A stretch of 64,000 nt of DNA from Maribellus sediminis. GTDB lineage: Bacteria; Bacteroidota; Bacteroidia; Bacteroidales; Prolixibacteraceae. Shown here one piece after another: positions 45,344-53,531 of the stretch. The stretch covers positions 62,001 to 126,000 of the forward strand of contig NZ_WXUB01000002.1 of NCBI RefSeq assembly GCF_011799805.1, read 5' to 3'. Made by a program: the position numbers and the translations under genes. Under the pieces are notes generated by a model. The model saw only the letters and a list, made by a program, of their open reading frames with translations, made no database searches and was not told where the DNA came from. Numbering within the stretch: the first letter of the stretch is position 1; each line of letters starts with the position of its first letter.

Positions 45344-45659
45344 TTTCGAAATTTTCTTTGTTGATACGGAAAACAAAAAGGTGTAATCAGAATATTTAAT
45401 TTCGATAGAAGTAATGATTCTAGTGACCTAGGCCTACTATACAATGATTGCAAAAATGATAATCTAGTATAAGTTTCCAGAGCGGTTTACTTGGCTACTA
45501 ATGTGCGTTTCATAATGTTTTTTCTAAACGTTATTAATCTTGAATGTTTAATGATTACCATTTCGAAATATTAATAGTTTTATTTCGAATATTTATCTTA
45601 TGCTTTTTTATCTTTGTATTTCTTTCGTTTAAGGGTTTCGAAAATGAGTGTATTCGAAA
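45344..45659. promoter_or_regulatory. array of TTTCGAAA-like operator sites upstream of the DeoR gene
   Basis: Seven copies of a palindromic TTTCGAAA-like octamer occur in 316 bp: 45344-45351 and 45561-45568 (exact), 45636-45643 (exact), 45400-45407 (TTTCGATA), 45583-45590 (TTTCGAAT), 45623-45630 (TTTCGTTT) and 45652-45659 (ATTCGAAA). Five of them flank or overlap the -7 box at 45609. DeoR-family repressors bind clustered TTTCGTTT-type repeats, so autoregulation is likely. The remaining part of this 528-bp gap is AT-rich without other features. Confidence 0.6.
45609..45616 (+). promoter_or_regulatory. promoter -7 box of the DeoR gene
   Basis: TATCTTTG matches TAnnTTTG. A TTTCG word at 45583-45587 lies 21 bp upstream in the -33 position and is itself part of an octamer site, so a bound repressor would block the promoter. 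It lies 84 bp before the ATG at 45700. Confidence 0.5.
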
Positions 45660-45699
45660 GTATGATAATATTGAAGTAAATAGAACCAATTATCAAAAA

Positions 45700-46467
45700 A
45701 TGAAAATATTACCAAAACAACGGCGACAAAAAATATTTGAATTGATTCGTGAAGACGGACAGGCAAAGGTTTTGAATTTAAGCAGAATCTTTAAAGTTAC
45801 TGAAGTAACCATACGCCAGGACCTGGAAAAACTCGAAGAAGAAGGACTAATAGTTCGGGAGCACGGAGGAGCCTACCTCAAGGATATTGGAATGAGCGTT
45901 AGAAACATTGAGGTACTCAGTAAGGAGAATATGCCGGAAAAAGGCTCTATTGCTCAAAAGGCCATTGATTTGATCAGTGATGGTGATACGATTATCCTGG
46001 ATTCAGGTTCTACTGTAACAGAGTTAGCAAAACTGATCACCGGATATAAGAACCTGACTGTGATAACAAATGCTCTGAATATTGCTTTTATTCTGGGTGC
46101 TGATCCCGACATTAATCTGATCCTTACCGGTGGTGAATTTAAGGCCCCGACGCTTTCTTTGACGGGACAAAAAGCTGCCGATTCGCTCGAAGGTCTGCAC
46201 GTAGATAAATTATTTCTGGCAACCGCCGGAATTACCCTGAAGTCAGGATTAACTTACCCCAGTATCAGCGATATAGTTGTAAAGCGAGCGATGATCGAGT
46301 CAGCTGAGGAAGTGTATTTGCTTGCCGACTCATCCAAAATAGGCAAAAGTTCTTTTGCCAGCCTTGGTGCCCTTTCGTTGATCGACTACTTGATTACGGA
46401 TTCTCAAATTAAGGAAGAAGACAAGGAAATGTTTTTGCAAAATGATATTAAACTGATCATCTCATAA
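45700..46467 (+). CDS. DeoR/GlpR family transcriptional repressor
   Basis: From the ATG at 45700 this is a 255-residue regulator. It has an N-terminal DeoR helix-turn-helix (KQRRQKIFELI, then FKVTEVTIRQDLEKLEEEGL and HGGA) and a C-terminal sugar-phosphate sensor with the DeoRC motifs DSGSTVTELAKLI, VITNALNIA and LILTGGEF. A longer frame from 45544 would add 52 residues with a hydrophobic stretch, unlike any DeoR protein. Such repressors respond to a phosphorylated intermediate of the pathway they control, here probably the product of the FGGY kinase encoded next. Confidence 0.9.
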   Translation: MKILPKQRRQKIFELIREDGQAKVLNLSRIFKVTEVTIRQDLEKLEEEGLIVREHGGAYLKDIGMSVRNIEVLSKENMPEKGSIAQKAIDLISDGDTIILDSGSTVTELAKLITGYKNLTVITNALNIAFILGADPDINLILTGGEFKAPTLSLTGQKAADSLEGLHVDKLFLATAGITLKSGLTYPSISDIVVKRAMIESAEEVYLLADSSKIGKSSFASLGALSLIDYLITDSQIKEEDKEMFLQNDIKLIIS

Positions 46468-46583
46468 CATCGCTGTTCAGCGAATTGAAGAATGATTTGC
46501 AAAAGACGGTAAATCAGCCCTATATTAAGTTTTCGTTCTTCAAAATTAAAATTTGGTATTTTCATTAATTTTCATTTATATTT

Positions 46584-46604
46584 GAAAACGAAAATAAACG
46601 AAAG
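46584..46604 (-). promoter_or_regulatory. candidate DeoR operator before the FGGY kinase
   Basis: On the minus strand the sequence reads TTTCGTTTAT and then TTTCGTTTTC, two direct TTTCGTTT words with a 10-bp period. This spacing puts both on one helix face, as in known DeoR-family operators such as that of AgaR. It lies ~30 bp before the kinase ATG and resembles the sites upstream of the DeoR gene. Confidence 0.5.
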
Positions 46605-46634
46605 AACAGACTTGCAGCTATTACCATTTCTAAA

Positions 46635-48128
46635 ATGAATTCAAAAACAAAATACATTCTGGCCATCGACCAAAGTACTTCGGCAACCAAGGCGATGATA
46701 TTCAATCGCAATGCCGAACTGATACATCGTGTAAGCATCCCACACCAGCAATTTTATCCACAAGCCGGATTTGTTGAACACGATGTTGTTGAGATATTCA
46801 ACAACGTGATCACCGGGATGAACCGCGTGGTGAGCGATGCCAAAATCGATACGAAAGAAATCGAAAGTATTGCCATAACAAATCAACGCGAAACTTCGGT
46901 GATCTGGGATAAAAACACCGGAATTCCGGTGGCAAATGCTGCTGTCTGGCAATGTCAGCGTGGAGTAGAGTTTTGTAACGAATTAAAAGCAAAGAAGCTT
47001 GAAGCTTTTGTTCAGGATAAAACCGGATTGATCATCGATCCGTATTTCTCGGCCAGCAAATTAAGCTGGATGATGAACAACATTGACGGGCTAAAGGAAA
47101 AAGCCATAAAGGGCGACCTTCTTTTAGGAACCATCGACAGTTGGTTACTTTTCAAACTGACAGGCGGAAAAGTCCATGCTACGGATTATTCAAATGCCTG
47201 TCGCACAATGCTTTTTAATATTAACACGCTGGAATGGGACAAAGAACTTGCCGAACTTTGCAACCTTGAAATGTCGATGTTTCCGGAAGTGAAATTCAGC
47301 GACGAGGTTTTTGCTCATACCGATCCCGAATTGATTTTTGATGAACCGCTTCCAATTGCCGGTCTTCTTGGTGATTCGCATGCAGCCTTATTTGGTCAGA
47401 ATTGCTTTATCCCCGGATTTGGGAAAGCTACCTACGGAACCGGCTCGTCGGTGATGATGAACATCGGCAAAGAACCACTGGCCGCACCCAAAGGATTGGT
47501 AACGTCTATCGGATTTGGCCGGGCCAAAAGCATCGACTATGTATTTGAAGGAAATATTCATGCCACCGGCGATACCTTAAACTGGTTAAAAAACGAACTT
47601 CAGCTGATTAACGATGCCTCGGAAACAGAAACTTTGGCAGAATCAGTTGAAGGGAACGACGGTGTTTACCTCGTGCCTGCTTTTGTAGGACTTGGTGCAC
47701 CTTACTGGGACAATGAAGCACGTGCCTGCATTGTTGGAATGTCACGAAATTCAACAAAAGCTCATGTGGTTCGGGCTGCACTCGAAAGCATTGCTTATCA
47801 AATAAAAGATCTTACCGACCTGATGGGATTGGGAGCTGCAGTTCAATTGAAAGAATTGCGGGTTGACGGTGGCCCGACAAGAAACAATTTTCTGATGCAG
47901 TTTCAGGCCGACATGCTGCAAGGAAAAGTTGAGCGCTCGAATATTGAGGAGATTTCGGCGCTTGGCGCCACTTTTATGGCAGGTCTGGCAACAGGTTTCT
48001 GGAAAGACCTCGATGAAATAAAATCACTGCGTTTAACCGATCGTACTTTTCACCCGGAGATGAAAGAAAGCAAATCTGGTGAGCTTTACAAAGGCTGGAA
48101 AAATGCCGTTCGCAAATCAAGATTATGA
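46635..48128 (+). CDS. FGGY-family carbohydrate kinase (glycerol-kinase-like)
   Basis: This 497-residue ATP-dependent sugar kinase has the N-terminal AIDQSTSATKAMIF phosphate-binding loop, GKATYGTGSSVMMNIG in the middle and the C-terminal DGGPTRNNFLMQFQADML, which is closest to glycerol kinase. No glycerol facilitator or glycerol-3-phosphate dehydrogenase gene is nearby. Instead it is followed by an aldose isomerase and a split transketolase, which suggests a ketose such as apulose or another pentulose/tetrulose as substrate. The family is certain; the substrate is inferred. Confidence 0.88.
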   Translation: MNSKTKYILAIDQSTSATKAMIFNRNAELIHRVSIPHQQFYPQAGFVEHDVVEIFNNVITGMNRVVSDAKIDTKEIESIAITNQRETSVIWDKNTGIPVANAAVWQCQRGVEFCNELKAKKLEAFVQDKTGLIIDPYFSASKLSWMMNNIDGLKEKAIKGDLLLGTIDSWLLFKLTGGKVHATDYSNACRTMLFNINTLEWDKELAELCNLEMSMFPEVKFSDEVFAHTDPELIFDEPLPIAGLLGDSHAALFGQNCFIPGFGKATYGTGSSVMMNIGKEPLAAPKGLVTSIGFGRAKSIDYVFEGNIHATGDTLNWLKNELQLINDASETETLAESVEGNDGVYLVPAFVGLGAPYWDNEARACIVGMSRNSTKAHVVRAALESIAYQIKDLTDLMGLGAAVQLKELRVDGGPTRNNFLMQFQADMLQGKVERSNIEEISALGATFMAGLATGFWKDLDEIKSLRLTDRTFHPEMKESKSGELYKGWKNAVRKSRL

Positions 48129-48216
48129 AACGAGTCCCGATTTATCGGGGCGAGTTCCATGCTATGCCATTGAAAATAAACAATTTGAATAGTATGAATT
48201 AAAAAATGAAAATAAA

Positions 48217-49632
48217 ATGAAAAAACTGGAAGTCTCATTTGGAGTTATCATTGCCACACGAAACATTTTCAATTTTCAACTGGCGGTTGATTCACGGAAA
48301 AAGGTGTTGGACAAACTCGCGTCGATGGGTTTTAATACGGTTATTTTGCCCGAAAGCGAAACGCCAACCGGAAACATTGAAGGCTATGAAGATGCCAAGA
48401 AATGTGGTGCTTACTTCAAGCAACATGCTGAAAAAATTGATGGAATTATCGTAGTCCTTCCCAACTTTGGCGACGAACTGGGAGTAGTGAACTCTATAAA
48501 ATTATCGGGTTTGAAAGTACCGGTGCTGGTAGTTGCTGTTGACGATGAAAACGACAAAGTAGATGTAAAAAGTCGTCGCGATGCCTTCTGCGGAAAATTG
48601 TCGGTATGCAACAATTTCTACCAGTATGGCATTAAATTCACCGATACCATTTACCATACGTACAGCCTCGACAGCGCTGAATTCACAAAAGACATTTACA
48701 AGTTTGCAGGAATTTGCCGGGTGGTAAAAGGTTTTAGCAACCTGCGTGTTGGTGCTATTGGCACACGCCCCATCGGTTTCCAGACCATGCGTTTTAGCGA
48801 AAAGTTATTGCAGGAATACGGAATCACCATCGTTCCTGTAGATATGTCGGAAATTCTGGCTGCAGCCGAAAAGATCGATGAAAATTCACCTGAAGTTGCA
48901 AAAATGGTGGAATCGATTGAAAACTACGGAACCTGCAATATTCTTCACCGCGGACAGATTTATAAGCAAGCTCGCTTTGGTCTGGCCGTTGAAAACTGGA
49001 TCAAAGAAAACGATATTGATATCTCGGCTTTACAATGTTGGGAGTCTATCGAAAAGAATTTTGGCTGTGCTGCCTGCGTTACCATGAGTATGATGGGCGA
49101 AAAGTTCATGCCGTCGGCCTGTGAAGTGGATGTTGCCGGCACAATTTCGATGTATGCGCTGGCACTGGCTGCTCAAAAACCGTCTGCAATTCTCGACTGG
49201 AACAACAACTTTGGTGAGGATCGCGATAAAGTGGTTTGCACACATTGCAGCAACTATCCGAAATCATTCTTCGAGAATGAAATTGAAATCGGTAGCCTCG
49301 ATGTACTGGGAACTGTGCTCGGAAGTGAAGATACTTTTGGAGCGGTGAAAGGAAAAGTTGCCGCAGGCAATATGACGTACTTCAGAATTTCTACCGATGA
49401 TAGCAAAGGCCTGATCAAATCGTACCTGGGCGAAGGGAAAATGACCGATGATCCTTACGGAATGGACGGAGGAATTGCCGTTTGCGAGATTCCAAACCTG
49501 CAAAACCTGATGAAGTACATGTGCAAAAACGGATACGAACATCACGTTGCCATGGTACGTGGTCATGTTTCTGAAATTTTGGAAGAAGCCATTGGAAATT
49601 ACCTGGGCTGGGACGTTTACAAACATGAATAG
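48217..49632 (+). CDS. L-fucose-isomerase-like aldose/ketose isomerase
   Basis: This 471-residue cytoplasmic protein of the FucI/AraA-like fold (COG2407 type) has a Rossmann-like N-terminal half (IDGIIVVLPNFGDE, SGLKVPVLVVA). The metal-binding half carries Glu303 in ACEVDVAG and Asp327 in LDWNNNFG. Their 24-residue spacing equals that of the two acidic metal ligands of E. coli FucI. His450 (RGHVSE) is a candidate third ligand. FucI itself has ~590 residues, so this is the shorter branch. The context suggests isomerisation of an aldose to the ketose used by the kinase. Confidence 0.82.
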   Translation: MKKLEVSFGVIIATRNIFNFQLAVDSRKKVLDKLASMGFNTVILPESETPTGNIEGYEDAKKCGAYFKQHAEKIDGIIVVLPNFGDELGVVNSIKLSGLKVPVLVVAVDDENDKVDVKSRRDAFCGKLSVCNNFYQYGIKFTDTIYHTYSLDSAEFTKDIYKFAGICRVVKGFSNLRVGAIGTRPIGFQTMRFSEKLLQEYGITIVPVDMSEILAAAEKIDENSPEVAKMVESIENYGTCNILHRGQIYKQARFGLAVENWIKENDIDISALQCWESIEKNFGCAACVTMSMMGEKFMPSACEVDVAGTISMYALALAAQKPSAILDWNNNFGEDRDKVVCTHCSNYPKSFFENEIEIGSLDVLGTVLGSEDTFGAVKGKVAAGNMTYFRISTDDSKGLIKSYLGEGKMTDDPYGMDGGIAVCEIPNLQNLMKYMCKNGYEHHVAMVRGHVSEILEEAIGNYLGWDVYKHE

Positions 49633-49686
49633 AGTTTAGAGTTTAGAGTTCAAAGTTCGGACTTGCAGCTTGTGACTTGTAGCTTT
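49633..49686. repeat. short tandem-word intergenic repeat
   Basis: The 80-bp spacer before the transketolase genes opens with GAGTTTAGAGTTTAGAGTT (about two copies of GAGTTTAGA) and continues GGACTTGCAGCTTGTGACTT with GTAGCTTT, made of CTTG(C/T)AGCTT words. GACTTGCAGCT also appears at 46609-46619, before the kinase. No ORF or terminator is seen. Confidence 0.5.
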
Positions 49687-49711
49687 AATATTCTTGGAGA
49701 AATAATTAGAA

Positions 49712-50566
49712 ATGAAAAAATTCACTGATCTTGAACTTCAGATAAAATCGGTAGAGTACCGTTTGGCTTTGTTGAAATACATTAAAATAGCCAAGGCCGG
49801 TCATACCGGGGGAAGCTTGTCGTGTACTGATATTTTGAATGTTTTATATAACGATGTGCTGGATGTTACCCCTGAAAGTTTCGGTGACAAAAACCGCAAC
49901 CGTTACATTCAGAGTAAGGGGCACTCGGTAGAAGCTTTGTATGTTGTTCTGGCGGATAAAGGATTTTACCCCGAGTCGGACCTGGAAACCTTATGCAAAG
50001 GCGGGTCGAAATATGTTGGACACCCGACGCGGAAAATTCCGGGCATCGAATTTAATACCGGAGCGCTGGGCCACGGCCTGCCGATAAGTGCAGGAATTGC
50101 TTTGGCAGCAAAAAAAGATGAGGCCGATTACAAAGTATTTACTTTACTTGGCGATGGTGAGCTGGCCGAAGGTTCGAATTGGGAAGCGGCTCAAATGGCG
50201 GCTCATTACAAACTCGATAACCTGGTGGCCATTCTCGACCATAATGCACTGCAAATTACAGGTACCAACCGCGAAGTGAACAGTCCGTACCCGATTGATG
50301 AGAAGTTCAGGGCTTTTGGCTGGCATGTGGTTGAAGTGGATGGTAACAACATTACCGAACTGCGAAAAACATTTCAGGCTGTTCCTGAAGTGAAAGGAAA
50401 ACCAACTTTCGTGATTGCAAACACCGTGAAAGGAAAAGGCGTGAGCTTTATGGAGAACGAAAAGAAATGGCATCACGGCGTTCCTTCGGATGAGCAGTAT
50501 GAGCTGGCGATGAAAGAGCTGAACGGGGAGTTGGAACGGCTTTCAGCAATAAAGGTGGGGGAGTAA
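49712..50566 (+). CDS. transketolase, N-terminal (TPP-binding) subunit
   Basis: This 284-residue protein is the first half of a two-subunit transketolase. It carries the thiamine diphosphate site GDGELAEGSNWEAA with a DHNALQITG magnesium-ligand segment, and the substrate-site histidines in AGHTGGSLS, SKGHSVE and ALGHGLPISAG. A conventional transketolase is one ~660-residue chain. Split forms are found in dedicated catabolic pathways, including apulose-4-phosphate transketolase. The partner begins 13 bp downstream. Confidence 0.92.
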   Translation: MKKFTDLELQIKSVEYRLALLKYIKIAKAGHTGGSLSCTDILNVLYNDVLDVTPESFGDKNRNRYIQSKGHSVEALYVVLADKGFYPESDLETLCKGGSKYVGHPTRKIPGIEFNTGALGHGLPISAGIALAAKKDEADYKVFTLLGDGELAEGSNWEAAQMAAHYKLDNLVAILDHNALQITGTNREVNSPYPIDEKFRAFGWHVVEVDGNNITELRKTFQAVPEVKGKPTFVIANTVKGKGVSFMENEKKWHHGVPSDEQYELAMKELNGELERLSAIKVGE

Positions 50567-50579
50567 TTCAAAAAACACA

Positions 50580-51542
50580 ATGATGACAACGATTGAAAAG
50601 AAAGAAACACTAATAAAAGGGAAAGCGAACCTGGAAGTTTTTTCAGAAACGCTGATCAGCCTGGCCGAAAAGGATAGAAACATTCTGGCCGTAACCAGCG
50701 ATTCCCGTGGCTCGGGTAAGCTGGTTCCTTTTGCTGATAAATTACCTGATCAGATTGTTGAGGTGGGTATCGCCGAGCAAAACCTGGTGGGTGTTGCCGC
50801 CGGTCTGGCTTCTGCAGGTAAAAAGGTTTATGCCGTTTCACCGGCTTGTTTTCTGACAGCCCGCTCGCTCGAACAGATCAAAAACGACGTTGCCTATTCC
50901 GATTTTCCGGTAGTGTTGGTGGGCATCAGTGCCGGAGTGAGTTATGGCGCACTGGGCTCTACTCATCACTCCATCCACGATGTTGCCGTTTTGCGTGCTA
51001 TAAATAATATTGAAGTTGTTGTTCCGGCTGATAATTTCGAAGCCGAACAGACAATCATTGCAGCATCAAAAGCTACCAAACCGGTTTTTATCAAGTTCGG
51101 TAAAAAAGCAATGCCGGTTTTACCACGTTTGGAGCAAACTTTTGAAATAGGAAAAGCAAGTACCATTTGCGAAGGTAGCGATGTGGCTTTTATTGCCTGT
51201 GGCGAAACGGTGTTGCCTGCATACGAAGCAGCCCAGATTTTAAAAGAAAAGGGGATAAGTGCCGAAGTGATAAGCATGCATACCGTAAAACCACTGGATG
51301 AGCAGGCAGTGCTGAAAGCCGCTCAGAAATGCAAGGCTGTAATCACGGTTGAAGAGCACAGCGTTCATGGCGGTTTGGGCGAAGCCTGCGCTTCGTTGCT
51401 GATGCAAAACGGAGTTTCACTACCGTTTAAAATTGTCGGCATTCCAGATGAGGATACAGCCACCGGCTCGCAGGAAGAGATTTTTGAATATTATGGAATA
51501 ACAGGTGATGCATTAATGGAAACTGCATTAAAACTAGCGTAG
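50580..51542 (+). CDS. transketolase, C-terminal (pyrimidine-binding) subunit
   Basis: This 320-residue partner of the N-terminal subunit has the TPP-activating glutamate in VGIAEQNLVGVAAGLA, the GALGSTHHSIHD loop, and a transketolase C-terminal fold (ISMHTVKPLDEQAV, TVEEHSVHGGLGEA). The two chains together restore a full active site. It closes the isomerase/kinase/transketolase cassette and lies 55 bp before a fused substrate-binding protein/pectate lyase gene. Confidence 0.92.
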   Translation: MMTTIEKKETLIKGKANLEVFSETLISLAEKDRNILAVTSDSRGSGKLVPFADKLPDQIVEVGIAEQNLVGVAAGLASAGKKVYAVSPACFLTARSLEQIKNDVAYSDFPVVLVGISAGVSYGALGSTHHSIHDVAVLRAINNIEVVVPADNFEAEQTIIAASKATKPVFIKFGKKAMPVLPRLEQTFEIGKASTICEGSDVAFIACGETVLPAYEAAQILKEKGISAEVISMHTVKPLDEQAVLKAAQKCKAVITVEEHSVHGGLGEACASLLMQNGVSLPFKIVGIPDEDTATGSQEEIFEYYGITGDALMETALKLA

Positions 51543-51597
51543 CAATGTGTAAAACTTAAACCTTTAATTGCCATCATGGCAATCAACAAACCTGAAG

Positions 51598-53496
51598 ATG
51601 AAACGACCAAAACTAATAAAACTTATACTTCTACTGATTATTCTTTCCGGAACATTTGCTTGTTCCAGAAAGAATGTATTTCAGTCCTCAAACAAAATTG
51701 CTGTTGTAATTTCCACATTAAACAATCCATGGTTTGTAGTACTGGCCGAATCGGCTGCCGGAAGAGCGAAAGAATTGGGCTACGAAACTCAAATTTTTGA
51801 TTTGCAGAACGACCCAGCAAAAGAGGCCGAACACCTTGATAACATTCTGGCCATGGGCTGCTCAGCCATCCTGTTTAATCCTACTGATGCCGATGGTTCT
51901 GTTCTTAATGTAAACAGAGCAAAGGCAGCCGGCATTCCTACATTTTGTATGGATCTGGAAATCAATTCACAAGATGCAGCCATCACTCAATTGCTCTCCG
52001 ACAACTTTACCGGATGTGTAAAACTTGGGCAGTATTTTGTTAAACAAATGAAAAATAAAGGCAAGTATGTTGAAATTCTGAGATTGGTTGGTGACAACAA
52101 TACCTGGAACCGTTCCAACGGTTTTCACAGTGTTGTTGATGAGTTTCCGGAATTGAAAATGGTAGCCCAACAGCTTGCATTCCCAACCGCCGAAGGATAT
52201 GGGAAATATGCCAAGGGAGGTCGTGGTGGAGTTGTTTTTGAAGTAACCAATTTAAATGACAGCGGAGAAGGAAGTTTAAGGGCCGCAGTTGAGGCTTCAG
52301 GTCCCAGAACAATTGTATTCCGATTATCGGGAAACATCGAACTTGAAAGCCCGATAACAATCAAAAATCCGTACATCACCATTGCAGGTCAAACTGCTCC
52401 CGGTGATGGCATTTGTCTAAAAAATCATCCTCTTAGCATTAATGCCGACCATGTAATTGTCAGGTATATTCGGGTAAGGCCGGGAGATGTATCAGGTAAA
52501 GATTACGACGCGGTGTCAAGCAGGTATTGTAAACACCTTATCGTTGATCATGTTTCTGCTAGTTGGAGTGTCGATGAATGCCTTTCCATATACCATTGCG
52601 ACAGTATTACCGTTCAATGGTGTTTAGTTGCTGAAAGTTTGTATGGCTCCAACCACATTAAAGGGCATCATGGATTTGGTGGTATTTGGGGCGGTAATCA
52701 TAGTACGTATCACCACAACCTGTTAGCAGATCATAGTAGTCGGAATCCCCGTATGGCTTCTGGTTCAGGATATACGGATTATCGGAATAATGTAATTTAT
52801 AATTGGGGATACAATAGCTGCTATGGCGGTGAGGCACAACAACAGGGACAGAAACTTGAAAAATTTAATTTTTCAAGTTTCAATCTTGTGGCAAATTATT
52901 ACAAACCCGGCCCAGCTACAAGACCTGGAGAAATAGCTTATCGAATTGCGAATCCTGGTTTTAGAAATGAAGCCGATGATTTTGGGCTTTGGTATATCTC
53001 TGATAATATTGTTGAAGGGAATGCAAAGGTGTCAGCCGACAATTGGGATGGAGGTGTGCAAACCAGGATAGCTTTTGATAAAATAAAACTGGATAAACCC
53101 TGGCCAGCAATGCCGATCCATCAACAAACGGCAGAAGAAGCATATCACTTAGTTCTTAACAATGTCGGTGCAACTTTACCCAAAAGGGACGCTATTGACT
53201 TGATGATCATCAAAGATGCACGCAGTGGCACTGCCACCTATGAAGGTAAATATTATAAAAAGGAAAATGAAGTTGCCGACGCTTCAAAGATATGTGGCAT
53301 TATCGATTCTCAAAATGATGTTGGTGGTTGGCCGGAACTGAAAAGCTTACCTGCCCCTGTTGACACCGACCATGACGGAATGCCTGATAGCTGGGAAACA
53401 AAGAATAATTTAAATCCTAAAGATGCCAGCGACAGAAATAAAGTTGGCAAAGATGGATACACGATGTTGGAGAAATATTTAAATAGTATTGATTGA
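51598..53496 (+). CDS. chimera: half ribose-type substrate-binding protein fused to PL1-like pectate lyase
   Basis: This 632-residue lipoprotein (Cys22, GTFAC) has two unrelated parts. Residues ~32-190 match the first part of a ribose-type ABC substrate-binding protein ([29 protein letters not shown]). The match ends at ELKMVAQQ, a point well inside the normal ~280-residue fold. From [19 protein letters not shown] (~193) it is a full PL1-like parallel beta-helix with [13 protein letters not shown] and [19 protein letters not shown], then a calcium-type [12 protein letters not shown] tail. The normal lyase N-terminus, seen in the next gene, is a signal peptide ending in AQ before the same LAFP. 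The start at 51598 is chosen because a TTG at 51568 adds only a polar extension. Confidence 0.85.
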   Translation: MKRPKLIKLILLLIILSGTFACSRKNVFQSSNKIAVVISTLNNPWFVVLAESAAGRAKELGYETQIFDLQNDPAKEAEHLDNILAMGCSAILFNPTDADGSVLNVNRAKAAGIPTFCMDLEINSQDAAITQLLSDNFTGCVKLGQYFVKQMKNKGKYVEILRLVGDNNTWNRSNGFHSVVDEFPELKMVAQQLAFPTAEGYGKYAKGGRGGVVFEVTNLNDSGEGSLRAAVEASGPRTIVFRLSGNIELESPITIKNPYITIAGQTAPGDGICLKNHPLSINADHVIVRYIRVRPGDVSGKDYDAVSSRYCKHLIVDHVSASWSVDECLSIYHCDSITVQWCLVAESLYGSNHIKGHHGFGGIWGGNHSTYHHNLLADHSSRNPRMASGSGYTDYRNNVIYNWGYNSCYGGEAQQQGQKLEKFNFSSFNLVANYYKPGPATRPGEIAYRIANPGFRNEADDFGLWYISDNIVEGNAKVSADNWDGGVQTRIAFDKIKLDKPWPAMPIHQQTAEEAYHLVLNNVGATLPKRDAIDLMIIKDARSGTATYEGKYYKKENEVADASKICGIIDSQNDVGGWPELKSLPAPVDTDHDGMPDSWETKNNLNPKDASDRNKVGKDGYTMLEKYLNSID

Positions 53497-53531
53497 CCAC
53501 GAAATAAACTTTAAATTCAAAATTAAAAGGG

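Noticed and set aside
45544-45699. N-terminal extension of the DeoR regulator from 45544
   Set aside because: Adds a hydrophobic stretch unlike any DeoR protein, contains the promoter box and four operator-like sites; the ATG at 45700 gives the normal length.
46635-48128. Naming the FGGY kinase glpK
   Set aside because: The sequence is glycerol-kinase-like, but no glycerol gene is nearby and the isomerase/transketolase context points to another substrate.
48136-48149. CCCGA-TTTA-TCGGG hairpin after the FGGY kinase as a terminator
   Set aside because: Short stem with no T-run, inside what should be one operon; probably a common small intergenic repeat.
49633-49660. Tandem GAGTTTAGA words as a CRISPR or phase-variation tract
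   Set aside because: Only about two imperfect copies, no spacers and not in a coding or promoter-critical position.
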